From positions 62,001 through 126,000 of the forward strand of contig MEPP01000026.1 in NCBI GenBank assembly GCA_001769855.1: a stretch of DNA of 64,000 bases, given 5' to 3'. Under the pieces are notes generated by a model. The model was not told the origin of the DNA. It saw only the letters and a list, made by a program, of their open reading frames with translations, and did no database searches. Below are positions 34,879 to 42,936 of this stretch, one piece after another (position 1 is the stretch's first letter; the number at the start of each line of letters is the position of its first letter). Made by a program: the position numbers and the translations under genes. This stretch comes from Bdellovibrionales bacterium GWA2_49_15 (GTDB lineage Bacteria > Bdellovibrionota > Bacteriovoracia > Bacteriovoracales > Bacteriovoracaceae).

Positions 34879-36855
34879 ATGCAGAAAAAAATTAAACGAA
34901 AAACGGAAAACTATTTGAAAGTGTCTTTGGGAATAATTTCCATGGCCTTAGGCGTATATATTGCCAGCACCTTATTTTACAGAGTCAAAATTGATTTGAC
35001 CGATGAAGGCATGTACTCATTATCGAAAGGCAGCAAGGCCCTTCTGAGTAAGCTTGATTCTCCCCTCCGCCTCAAGCTTTATTATTCAAAAACGGCTGCC
35101 AACAAGGGGACTGAAGGATTGCGGGCCTTTAATAATTATTTTTTGTATGTCCATGATATTTTAAAAGAGTTTGTGGCGCATTCGCGCAATAACCTTACGG
35201 TAGAAATCATTGATCCAAGACCTGACACGGAAGATGAGGAGGAAGCCGAAGCCTATGGTCTAAAGCGTTTTCATATCACAGAGACCGAAAGATATTTCTT
35301 TGGTCTCGTTGCACTTAGCGATTCTGGCAGTGAAAAGGTTATCGAGTTTTTTGACCCAAACAAGCGTGATGGCCTGGAATATGAAATTACTAAATTAATT
35401 TATTCGGTGCTGAGCCCACAAAAGAAAGTTATAGGCGTTCTCTCCCCACTGCCTATTGTTCAAGATGATGTCTCCCCCTATATGGCGCAGCTTATGCAAA
35501 TGCAGGGTCGTCCAATGACGCAGTCGTGGCCTATCGTCAACCTGTTGCGGGAATTTCACGAGGTGAAAAACCTCGGCCGTGAAACCGCCACTATCTCAGG
35601 GATTGAGACGCTGCTTATTATTCATCCCGTCGGCCTTTCTGATCAGACTCTATTCGCGATTGACCAATTTGTCCTGCAAGGGGGGAAGCTTTTGGTTTTA
35701 ATCGACCCCCATGCTTTCACTGGGGCTCCTGCCAACGCCCCGCCCTCACCAATGGGAGGAATGCCTCTCAATACTTCCCCGGATGATAAATTCCGAAAGC
35801 TCATGGACAAATGGGGAATTGTGGCCATGGAAGGCGCGTTCGCCGGCGATAAATACCTAAGTGCCATGGGGAGAGTTTCCGAATATGATCCTCCCGCACG
35901 GCTTCTTCCATTGATGGTTTGTAATAGGCGCTGCACTGAAGCTTTTAAAGACCCCATGACGCGTGGGTTGGAGCAGCTAACCTTCTTTTTTCCCGGGGCC
36001 CTCCAAGCGCAAACGATAGAGGGTGTTACGGTTGAGTCTTTTTTATCTACATCGGACAAGGGATCAACCTATGAAGTTTATCCTCATGAGCTGGCCGATC
36101 CACGCATCTTTTGGAATAAGATGGAAGATGGAAAAACTCCTGTCGTTATGGGGATGAAGTCCTTTGGAAAGTTTAAAACCGCATTTCCTGATGGGGTGGT
36201 CATTACGAATACTGACAAGGATACCAAAAAAACGACGACTGAGAAAAAAACCGGCATGCTTGAAAGTACGAAGGATGCCGTCGTTGTCGTCATCGCCGAT
36301 GTGGATTTTATAGCGGCCCAGTTTGCCTTTAAGCAAACCTTTTTAGGACTTACAGCGGCAAATGATAACAGCACTTTGCTTTTGAATACTCTTGAGGCCC
36401 TCAATGGGAATGTGGATTTGATGTCCGTTCGGGCCAAGGGGCATGTGAATCGTAGCTTTGAAGCCATTGAGGCGATCGAATTTGAAGCAGACAGAAAGAC
36501 CGAAAAGAAGGCCATGGAGATAAATGGTAACATTGCCCGTTTTGAACAAGAATTAACTGAGCTATCGAAGCAGGCAAATCAGGATAATATGGCGCTGATC
36601 CAGAATGAATCTCTGAAAAAAAAGAAAGCATTATCGCGTAAAATTGTTGCCCTTAAAAAAGAATTGCGTGAAGTGAAACGTGAAGGTCGTGAGCGAGTGG
36701 AGTTTGTAGGAAAAATCTTTCAGTTCGTTAACACCCTTCTTATGCCTTTGGTTGTCATCATCTTCGGAATCTGGTTTTTACATTTCCGAAAAAGAAAAAA
36801 AATCTTGGAAATTTCTACTCTCGATTCCGAACAAATCGTGGAGCAAAGTTTATGA
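34879..36855 (+). CDS. GldG-like ABC-associated protein
   Basis: 658 residues. Membrane segments near both ends (about 17-35 and 615-637) flank a large periplasmic part (about 50-600), the usual layout of the GldG/ABC_transp_aux family. Conserved features are RVKIDLTDEGMYSLSKGSKALL after the first helix, TVEIIDPRPDTE and a coiled coil just before the final helix (about 535-605). These proteins are the extracytoplasmic partner of the GldA/GldF exporter, thought to bind substrate or link to the envelope. Its stop overlaps the next start (ATGA). Confidence 0.9.
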   Translation: MQKKIKRKTENYLKVSLGIISMALGVYIASTLFYRVKIDLTDEGMYSLSKGSKALLSKLDSPLRLKLYYSKTAANKGTEGLRAFNNYFLYVHDILKEFVAHSRNNLTVEIIDPRPDTEDEEEAEAYGLKRFHITETERYFFGLVALSDSGSEKVIEFFDPNKRDGLEYEITKLIYSVLSPQKKVIGVLSPLPIVQDDVSPYMAQLMQMQGRPMTQSWPIVNLLREFHEVKNLGRETATISGIETLLIIHPVGLSDQTLFAIDQFVLQGGKLLVLIDPHAFTGAPANAPPSPMGGMPLNTSPDDKFRKLMDKWGIVAMEGAFAGDKYLSAMGRVSEYDPPARLLPLMVCNRRCTEAFKDPMTRGLEQLTFFFPGALQAQTIEGVTVESFLSTSDKGSTYEVYPHELADPRIFWNKMEDGKTPVVMGMKSFGKFKTAFPDGVVITNTDKDTKKTTTEKKTGMLESTKDAVVVVIADVDFIAAQFAFKQTFLGLTAANDNSTLLLNTLEALNGNVDLMSVRAKGHVNRSFEAIEAIEFEADRKTEKKAMEINGNIARFEQELTELSKQANQDNMALIQNESLKKKKALSRKIVALKKELREVKREGRERVEFVGKIFQFVNTLLMPLVVIIFGIWFLHFRKRKKILEISTLDSEQIVEQSL

Positions 36856-37832
36856 CACTCAAAAAAATAATACTGTTGACCCTATGCCTCTTTGTCGCCT
36901 CACTCATTGTTTACTTCGTTGAAAATAAACGCGGCACCGATCTTGTTGCCGATGCGGAGCTGATCAAGGGCTTGGACGTTAGTGCCATCTACCGCGTGGA
37001 GATTAAATTTAAGGGCGATCAGGGAATAAATATGGTGCGCGAGGAGAATCTTTTTGTTCTGAAAGACCACAAAGGACATCCTGCTTCGATGGAACGTCTT
37101 AATGATTTGATTTTCAATCTGGCGAATATTCAGGTCCGCGAAAAGGTTGAAGATTCTGCCAGTGAGCACGATCTGAAAAATTATGGTCTGGATGCCGGTG
37201 GACGTGTCGCTTTAGTTCAAATTTACGGGCAAAAGGGTGACAAGCTGCTGGGTTTGACAGTGGGAAAAAATTATAAAACGTTTGGAAACTATGTGCAAAA
37301 GGAAGGGCAGAGCGGTGTGTACTTATCATCGGAACAGATTCATTTAAGTTCTATTTATAAGGATTACATTGAAACACGTCTTTTGCAGATCCCTTCCGAG
37401 GATATTGCAAAAGTGGAGGTTCAGATAAACGGTAAAAAAGGGCCGGTTAAAAAGGAAAAAACCCAGGACTACTTTACCACTTTCAATGTGGTGGCCTTTG
37501 ACGATTACTTTCGACCCGACGAAAGTGACGTGAGAGGACTAAATTTTGTCGATGAGGTTAAAGTGTTCTTGAAAAATAAACTTACCTATCGACTCTCATT
37601 CGCTCGTGCCGGTGAAAAGAGCTTTCTTAAGGTGCATGCACTTTTAGATGAAATGCCCGACCAGATTGAGATCAAAAAAACAGACTCCCCCGAAAGGTTA
37701 AAAGAGATTGACGGTATGGCGCGCGCTCAGGCGGAGGCCCAGCATTTTAATATTCTCAAGGCACCATGGATTTATCGCATTGATGAGAATACCGCCAAAA
37801 AGATTCTAAAAGACCCTAAGGATATTCTCTAA
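36852..37832 (+). CDS. DUF4340-domain protein
   Basis: 326 residues. An N-terminal membrane anchor or signal (about 5-23) is followed by the DUF4340 region (about 65-240) with GLDAGGRVALVQIYG and FGNYVQKEGQSGVYL. DUF4340 proteins commonly sit next to GldG-like genes, as here, and share the exporter operon. Function is unknown; the position suggests an extra periplasmic subunit. Its 3' end overlaps the convergent YkgJ-like gene by 27 bases. Confidence 0.88.
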   Translation: MTLKKIILLTLCLFVASLIVYFVENKRGTDLVADAELIKGLDVSAIYRVEIKFKGDQGINMVREENLFVLKDHKGHPASMERLNDLIFNLANIQVREKVEDSASEHDLKNYGLDAGGRVALVQIYGQKGDKLLGLTVGKNYKTFGNYVQKEGQSGVYLSSEQIHLSSIYKDYIETRLLQIPSEDIAKVEVQINGKKGPVKKEKTQDYFTTFNVVAFDDYFRPDESDVRGLNFVDEVKVFLKNKLTYRLSFARAGEKSFLKVHALLDEMPDQIEIKKTDSPERLKEIDGMARAQAEAQHFNILKAPWIYRIDENTAKKILKDPKDIL

Positions 37833-38312
37833 AGCTTTCAAAATCATTAGGGGTATTTCTAATTTTTCCCCATCTTTGAACTCGGGATAGGCGATTGATT
37901 TGCAGGTTTGTCCTTTGCCTAACGGTTCCGTAGGATTAAAGGCCAGGCAGCCAAGCGGCTTGAATTCAGGCGGAATGGAACAACCTAATTGGTGATCCGT
38001 AAAAAAAGGACAAGTGTAATGTCGACGCAGCCGGGTTCCGGCCTTGACAAAAATATCTTTGTCTAAACGAAATTCTTGAATAGTGGCCTGGCATTTTTTT
38101 TTCACATGGCTTAAGTCAATTTTTTGAGAGACCAAATAATTGACCAGAACAACTCCCTCGCTATTGCTGATTCGCATTGAGTTATGATGGAAGGTGCAAC
38201 AGGGAGCTAAGCATCCTGTACAGTTAAGATTCTGTTGTTCCAACTCCTGCATCTGTGCCAGAAGTCCCGAACGGAGATGCGATAATTTTTCTATTTGGCC
38301 TTGTGGGCACAT
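37806..38312 (-). CDS. YkgJ-like cysteine-cluster protein
   Basis: 168 residues. A CxxCxxxCC cluster (C31, C34, C38, C39), then further Cys in CPFF, GCSIPPEFKPLGCLAFN and CKSI match the YkgJ-type zinc- or iron-chelating fold. The family has no firmly assigned reaction; a role in metal or cluster handling is usual speculation. The start has AGGA nine bases ahead. Its 5' end overlaps mnmH by 22 bases, so it is likely translated with mnmH. A second, unrelated-looking YkgJ-type protein is at 59938. Confidence 0.8.
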   Translation of the reverse strand: MCPQGQIEKLSHLRSGLLAQMQELEQQNLNCTGCLAPCCTFHHNSMRISNSEGVVLVNYLVSQKIDLSHVKKKCQATIQEFRLDKDIFVKAGTRLRRHYTCPFFTDHQLGCSIPPEFKPLGCLAFNPTEPLGKGQTCKSIAYPEFKDGEKLEIPLMILKALENILRVF

Positions 38313-39382
38313 CGCAGTCGTTCCTGTAAAAATTGAGTGCAGGCCTCCTCATCACCGCGGAAGATGATGGGGGAGGGGGCATGGGCAATGGCATAGTTAT
38401 ATTGGCGATCATAATAATGGAGGAGGAGGTCTCGAATCCAACCGCTATGGGCCGACAATGTCGGTGGGGTCGTGAATGCCGTAAGCATGGCCTTTTCTAT
38501 TTCTCCGAAGTGAACACCCCCCAGGCGGCGCTTGATGCGCAAAAGTTGCCCGAGTAGAATTTCTCGCAAGGCCTGAACCGTCACTTTGCCGTCGGCCAGA
38601 GGGCGTTCAACATATTCGCCATAGATATGGTGAACTCTCTCCTCCATGGATTTCTCCAGAAAAACCAAGGGGGCTTGATTCATTCTTTCCAAAAATTGTT
38701 GAGGTATGAGAATTTTGCCGACACAGCGGCCTTCATGCTCAACGATATAGAGAGGTGAGGGATGATAAACACGCAGCCCTAAAAGGTTCTCAAAAGATTG
38801 CTGCGAGGGTTGCCCCTCGCCGACAACCGGGCCAAAAGCACTGCCGCGATGTCTTGCAAAGGCCTCCAGATCCAGCTGTTCAGATTTAGAAAAGCGCTGT
38901 AGTAGTCTAGTCTTACCGGAGCCTGTCAGACCGGTGAGCAAGATGAGCTCATAGCTGTCCGATAGGGAATGATGAAGTTCCCGCCTCAAGGCCTTATATC
39001 CCCCTTCGACACGACGAACACGAAAACCGCTTTCAGACAACCATTGTGCTGCCATCTGGCTTCGAAGTCCGCCTCGCCAGCAGTAGAGAAAACGGTGGTC
39101 CGGGTGTAGGTGCTGCAGACTCGCCTGCCACGAGCTGATCATGGTTTCTTTTATGGGTGAGACAAGTTCATGGCCGATACTGATCGCGGCCTCTTGGCCC
39201 ATCATCTTGTAGGTGATACCAACAGTTTTGCGATGTGTATTATTCAAAATAGGAACATTGAGGCCCTGGGGAATTGAAGCTTTGGCGAATTCGGCTTCGC
39301 TTCGCACATCGAGGGAGATGAGCGTTTCATCATTTTTTAAAAGATTTAAAAAATCGGGGGCGCTTATTTGTTCATTCGTCAT
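38291..39382 (-). CDS. mnmH: tRNA 2-selenouridine synthase
   Basis: 363 residues, the E. coli MnmH length. An N-terminal rhodanese domain (about 8-130) has LDVRSEAEFAKASIPGA-like core and the catalytic Cys in YCWRGGLRS; the C-terminal part starts with a P-loop GLTGSGKTRLL. MnmH replaces sulphur by selenium in 2-thiouridine at the wobble base, through a geranylated intermediate, using selenophosphate. Presence implies a selD gene elsewhere. Start codon lies only 20 bases from the divergent hydrolase ATG; an AGAG stretch is the only weak ribosome site. Confidence 0.95.
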   Translation of the reverse strand: MTNEQISAPDFLNLLKNDETLISLDVRSEAEFAKASIPQGLNVPILNNTHRKTVGITYKMMGQEAAISIGHELVSPIKETMISSWQASLQHLHPDHRFLYCWRGGLRSQMAAQWLSESGFRVRRVEGGYKALRRELHHSLSDSYELILLTGLTGSGKTRLLQRFSKSEQLDLEAFARHRGSAFGPVVGEGQPSQQSFENLLGLRVYHPSPLYIVEHEGRCVGKILIPQQFLERMNQAPLVFLEKSMEERVHHIYGEYVERPLADGKVTVQALREILLGQLLRIKRRLGGVHFGEIEKAMLTAFTTPPTLSAHSGWIRDLLLHYYDRQYNYAIAHAPSPIIFRGDEEACTQFLQERLRCAHKAK

Positions 39383-39397
39383 TGCTACTCTATAATA
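39368..39397. promoter_or_regulatory. Overlapping divergent -10 elements between mnmH and the hydrolase gene
   Basis: On the + strand TTGTTC (39368-39373) and a perfect TATAAT (39391-39396) are 17 bases apart; the hydrolase ATG lies only 6 bases after the -10, too close for a normal leader. On the - strand TATTAT (39397-39392), one base off, is a 5/6 -10 for mnmH, 9 bases from its ATG. Neither start codon has a good ribosome site. Both mRNAs would be leaderless or nearly so. Confidence 0.55.
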
Positions 39398-39402
39398 CCT
39401 GC

Positions 39403-40062
39403 ATGACCACCAATCTAAAAGTTGAATCCTTCGCTATCGGCAGTTATGCCTGCAATTGCTCCATTATTTACTCCGAGACGACTCATGAGGCCTTAGTCAT
39501 TGACCCAGGGAATGACCCGAAAACAATCCTGAAAAGATTGGCGGCGTTGCAGGTGACCGTGAAGCTTTTTTTACACACGCATGCTCACTTCGATCATATC
39601 GGGGGATCAAAAGAATTGAGAGATTTGACGGGTGCTCCGATTTATCTGCACAAAGATGATCAGCTTTTGTATAAAAGTTTACCCATGCAGTCTATGATGT
39701 TTGGCTTGCCTCCTTTGCAAACCGGTCCGATTGATCATTTTATTCAAGATGGAGAAGAGTATGGTTTGACTGACCCGGGCCTTCAGCTCTTTCTCAAGGC
39801 CATTCATACTCCCGGCCATACCGCCGGTTCCTGCTCATTTTACACGGAAATCTTTGAGCACCCCCTGCTCTTTGCCGGAGATACTCTTTTTCAGGGTTCC
39901 GTAGGAAGAACAGACCTGCCCGGCGGAGATTTTGAAACCCTCAAAAAATCCATCAAAAATCGTCTCTACACACTTCCGAGGGAAACGGTGGTCATCACGG
40001 GCCACGGACCTTCAACCACGATTGGTGATGAGGGAAGGGATAACCCCTTCGTTCACCTCTAA
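39403..40062 (+). CDS. Metallo-beta-lactamase-fold hydrolase (glyoxalase II-like)
   Basis: 219 residues from ATG 39403; an in-frame TTG seven codons earlier would fall inside the -10. The metal motif HTHAHFDHIGG (HxHxDH), a later HTPGHTAGS and FAGDTLFQGSVGRTDLP give the full zinc/iron ligand set of glyoxalase II-like and persulfide dioxygenase-like hydrolases. Length is that of the short bacterial class. Substrate is uncertain: lactoyl-glutathione or other thioesters. Six bases after its stop begins the methyltransferase gene, so the two share an mRNA. Confidence 0.92.
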   Translation: MTTNLKVESFAIGSYACNCSIIYSETTHEALVIDPGNDPKTILKRLAALQVTVKLFLHTHAHFDHIGGSKELRDLTGAPIYLHKDDQLLYKSLPMQSMMFGLPPLQTGPIDHFIQDGEEYGLTDPGLQLFLKAIHTPGHTAGSCSFYTEIFEHPLLFAGDTLFQGSVGRTDLPGGDFETLKKSIKNRLYTLPRETVVITGHGPSTTIGDEGRDNPFVHL

Positions 40063-40067
40063 ACAGC

Positions 40068-40961
40068 ATGGGGCAAGAGGCCTTCCATCAATATTACCAA
40101 GATTTATATGGCGATCGCTGGCGCGAACTGCACGCGGCCTTGATCAGTCCCGTGAGATGTACTGTGGCCGTGGTTAATCCCTTTTGCCGCGATCATGCCT
40201 GGCGTTCGAAAGTCTCAGGGACAGCTTCGCCTGAGTGGGACGCGATTCTTCTTCCTCAAATATTCAGTGAAGTTCCCTTTCCCGCGCCCAGTACTTTTGG
40301 CCTGGAACTCTATCCTTACTATTTGCTTGATCATGCTTCCGCCATTGCGGCCCTGTTGCTTAATCTAACACCCGAAACTTTGTATGCCGATTTCTGTGCC
40401 GCTCCTGGTGGCAAATCGCTTGTTGCACTGTTTAAGCAGCAGGGCCCCGTTGCCGCTCTCTTGAACGAACCATCGCAGGATCGTTGCCGGCGACTCAAAA
40501 GTAATCTGTCTCTTTATCTTCCGAGTAATCTGATGAAGGATGTGACACTCACCTCCTATGATGGTCGGCGTTTTGGACTGCACCGTCCGGACTCTTTTGA
40601 TACTATATTGCTCGATGTTCCCTGCAGCTCTGAACGGCATGTGTTACTCGATCAAAATGAATTAGCTCATTGGAAACCAAAGCGCTCCAAGCTCCTAGGT
40701 GAACTACAGTTTTCTCTGTTGTGCTCGGCCTTTAGCGCACTTAAAAAAAATGGACAGATTCTCTATTCCACCTGCGCTCTGGCACCCCAGGAAAATGAAA
40801 AGCAAATTGAGCGTCTATTAAAAAAACGCCCAGGACAGGTGGAGGTCATCTCCCATCCATTATTGGAAAAATATTTTGAAAAGCGTCCTTATGGATATCT
40901 TGCCCTTCCCGATCAGCAAGGGATGGGGCCCCTTTTTTGCTGCCTCCTTAAAAAAAATTGA
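40068..40961 (+). CDS. RsmB/NSUN-family RNA cytosine-5 methyltransferase
   Basis: 297 residues. SAM motif FCAAPGGKS, motif IV DVPCSSE and the catalytic-Cys motif YSTCAL are present in that order, with HWKPKRSKLLGELQFSLL between them as in NSUN4-like enzymes. The two cysteines (in PCSS and STC) are those used for release and covalent attack at C5 of cytosine in rRNA or tRNA. An N-terminal RNA-binding extension is short. The ATG has no ribosome site, and the gene lies 6 bases after the hydrolase stop, suggesting reinitiation or coupling. Confidence 0.92.
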   Translation: MGQEAFHQYYQDLYGDRWRELHAALISPVRCTVAVVNPFCRDHAWRSKVSGTASPEWDAILLPQIFSEVPFPAPSTFGLELYPYYLLDHASAIAALLLNLTPETLYADFCAAPGGKSLVALFKQQGPVAALLNEPSQDRCRRLKSNLSLYLPSNLMKDVTLTSYDGRRFGLHRPDSFDTILLDVPCSSERHVLLDQNELAHWKPKRSKLLGELQFSLLCSAFSALKKNGQILYSTCALAPQENEKQIERLLKKRPGQVEVISHPLLEKYFEKRPYGYLALPDQQGMGPLFCCLLKKN

Positions 40962-41041
40962 GCATAAGACTATTGATTCAGCGACACGTTCATAGTGAGC
41001 TTCTTCTGTGTTAAAGTGACCTTCGTCACCTCGATCACAGG

Positions 41042-41875
41042 ATGAAGTTGGCTTTAAAACTGCTTATCGATATTATTGTAATTCTTTTTTTGCTTGGGTT
41101 GATAAGTTGTGGCCAGGATTCTCCGTTTACCAAGAATGTAAATACTCCCGCCTCGTATTCGCCCATTGAAATTACGAAAGATCAGATTTTGCGCTGGAGT
41201 GATAATAATTTAGAAAGTGGACTTCCACTGAAAATTGCCAGTGAAGTTGCAGACGATTTAAATCATGATGAAGATGATGTTGCCATGGAATGGAATAATG
41301 TCCTTCCTCAAAGAACATTCTTCGCTCTGCCTTTCCCCACTGTCACGAACCGGGAAAAGACTTCGTTGAATTCGTATTTTGATGACGAAATGGGTATTTA
41401 TAAATCTAAAAATTGGTTTTCCGAACTTGGTCCTGGGGTCTTGGCTATTACACAGTTTTTTGGAGTTCGTCGTACTCAAGGAGGGCATGAGTATATTGAG
41501 TTTCAGCATGCCGACATAATTGTAAATTACCGCGATTACTCGTTTTCCTCAAATATGTTGGATGCAACAACCTATGACCTTCCCTCAGTTCTCTTGCATG
41601 AGATGGGACATTTCGTAGGGCTTCGCCATGAATATACCACTACAAAATCAGTCATGTGGCCGGCCCTGCGGCGTAATGTCAGTGTTCGGCAGCTGTACCC
41701 GGTCGATTTTCAGCATTTAGAAGACAATTACGATGGGCAGGAAGTTCTCCCAATGGCCGTCGCGATTTCAACTCCAAAAACAGAATCGGTCCAGGGACGT
41801 TTTGAGCTGAGGGCCGATGGCGATTGTGTCCATTTTATCAGCGGACAAAATGTTGGAACTCACCATCTTCAATAG
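41042..41875 (+). CDS. Matrixin-like zinc metallopeptidase lipoprotein
   Basis: 277 residues. Lipoprotein signal with lipobox LISC (Cys23). The metzincin motif HEMGHFVGLRH (H186, E187, H190, H196) is complete, and a Met-turn-like VMWPAL follows ten residues later, as in M10-type peptidases. The catalytic region spans about 90-235. It would act on the outer or inner membrane surface facing the periplasm or outside. A small GTGAC/GTCAC hairpin lies just upstream (41016-41029). In a predatory lifestyle such enzymes digest prey, but this is inference. Confidence 0.88.
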   Translation: MKLALKLLIDIIVILFLLGLISCGQDSPFTKNVNTPASYSPIEITKDQILRWSDNNLESGLPLKIASEVADDLNHDEDDVAMEWNNVLPQRTFFALPFPTVTNREKTSLNSYFDDEMGIYKSKNWFSELGPGVLAITQFFGVRRTQGGHEYIEFQHADIIVNYRDYSFSSNMLDATTYDLPSVLLHEMGHFVGLRHEYTTTKSVMWPALRRNVSVRQLYPVDFQHLEDNYDGQEVLPMAVAISTPKTESVQGRFELRADGDCVHFISGQNVGTHHLQ

Positions 41876-41892
41876 TCTAATTTAAAGACTCT

Positions 41893-42276
41893 CTAGCCAA
41901 CGCAAATGACTGTTACACCATGCGAGTGTCCGTCATCTTCTGACGAAGTCGTGGAGAACGTGTAATTTGCTTTCAATGTTTGCATGTCTGCCGTGTTTAG
42001 GATTATCGTATGCGTGTGGGGTACTCCTAAGTAGTCTTCGTCGCTGACGCCTAAATCATAAGTTCCGGCAACTTCACTGGTGATGTCCCCAATCGGGATG
42101 GCCGTGCTATGACCATGATTATCAGCAATAATGCTTTCGGGAGTTTGAGTCGAGCATGTCGCTGCTACGATTGGTTGTTCGCCACGAACTGTTGTAGGAG
42201 TGGCATTATCATCTGAACCGCAGGCCACCGCCAGAACTCCCAGAGCAAGTTGAGCAATAAATGTACGTCTTTCCAT
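41893..42276 (-). CDS. Small His-rich lipoprotein, paralogue of the 54636 gene
   Basis: 127 residues from ATG 42276, picked for an AAGGGGGA site; the frame stays open upstream without a ribosome site. The signal has a twin-arginine-like RRTFIAQLA and a lipobox-like LAVAC. The mature part has NHGHS, HTHT and GHSHG histidine groups and two terminal-flanking cysteines, with IPIGDITSE and MQTLKANYTFS between. A second copy with the same pattern lies at 54636-55007. Metal binding is likely; the family is not one I can name. Confidence 0.75.
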   Translation of the reverse strand: MERRTFIAQLALGVLAVACGSDDNATPTTVRGEQPIVAATCSTQTPESIIADNHGHSTAIPIGDITSEVAGTYDLGVSDEDYLGVPHTHTIILNTADMQTLKANYTFSTTSSEDDGHSHGVTVICVG

Positions 42277-42498
42277 GAGCTTTTCCCCCTTAAAACGAGC
42301 AATTAACTGATAATAACGACTTCTCAATTCCAGCGCGGTGATCATGGTTATGAGCACCTAGGATAATTGGCTTAAGAGAGTTTGATGTTCCCAGGCGCAA
42401 GTAGGTAAATGATTTCATTCAAAGACGCCCGCCCTTTACACCCAACTTAATTCTTGATATGGGTGCCGCAAATTATTTCGATGCAACAAGGAGTCTTT

Positions 42499-42936
42499 AT
42501 GAAAAAAATGCTTATTGCATTTTGCTGTCTTTACTCTGTTTCGATCTTCGCCAGTGAGTGTCTGAAAAGCTGTGAGGAAGCCTACACCAACTCGCTTCTC
42601 GGTTGCCAATATATGCAACAGTCCTGTTTGCGCCGCTATCACCGAGAGACGGATGTGGAATATTGTATCGCTCAAAATTTGAATTGCATTAAACCGGCCC
42701 AGGAAAAGAAGGCCGCGTGCGAAGTTGCCTGCTCGGAAAAAAGCTGTGAAACCACCTGTGAGTCGACGGGAATGTACGACATGTCTCATGCCGGTACTTT
42801 TTTCGGAAGCCGATGCTATGAGATCATTGATTGTGCCATCCGCTCATGGAACGTTGAGACCAAACAATGTATTTTGAATCGCCATGAAGAACGCAGAATG
42901 TCGATTTTTTGCCGTGATATTCCGCCGGCACTCTAA
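42499..42936 (+). CDS. Cysteine-rich secreted protein
   Basis: 145 residues from ATG 42499, which has AAGGAG seven bases upstream. A signal peptide ends after IFA (18). The mature protein has 14 cysteines in 127 residues, an even number that fits seven disulphides, mostly in pairs spaced 3-7 apart. No known fold is recognised. A periplasmic or extracellular, protease-stable protein is likely. Its stop codon overlaps the end of the convergent amrS gene by 4 bases. Confidence 0.75.
   Translation: MKKMLIAFCCLYSVSIFASECLKSCEEAYTNSLLGCQYMQQSCLRRYHRETDVEYCIAQNLNCIKPAQEKKAACEVACSEKSCETTCESTGMYDMSHAGTFFGSRCYEIIDCAIRSWNVETKQCILNRHEERRMSIFCRDIPPAL

Noticed and set aside
42357..42366. CCTAGGATAA shared with 54961-54970 near the two His-rich genes
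   Set aside because: One copy is intergenic and the other is inside the coding region, so a common regulatory site is unlikely.
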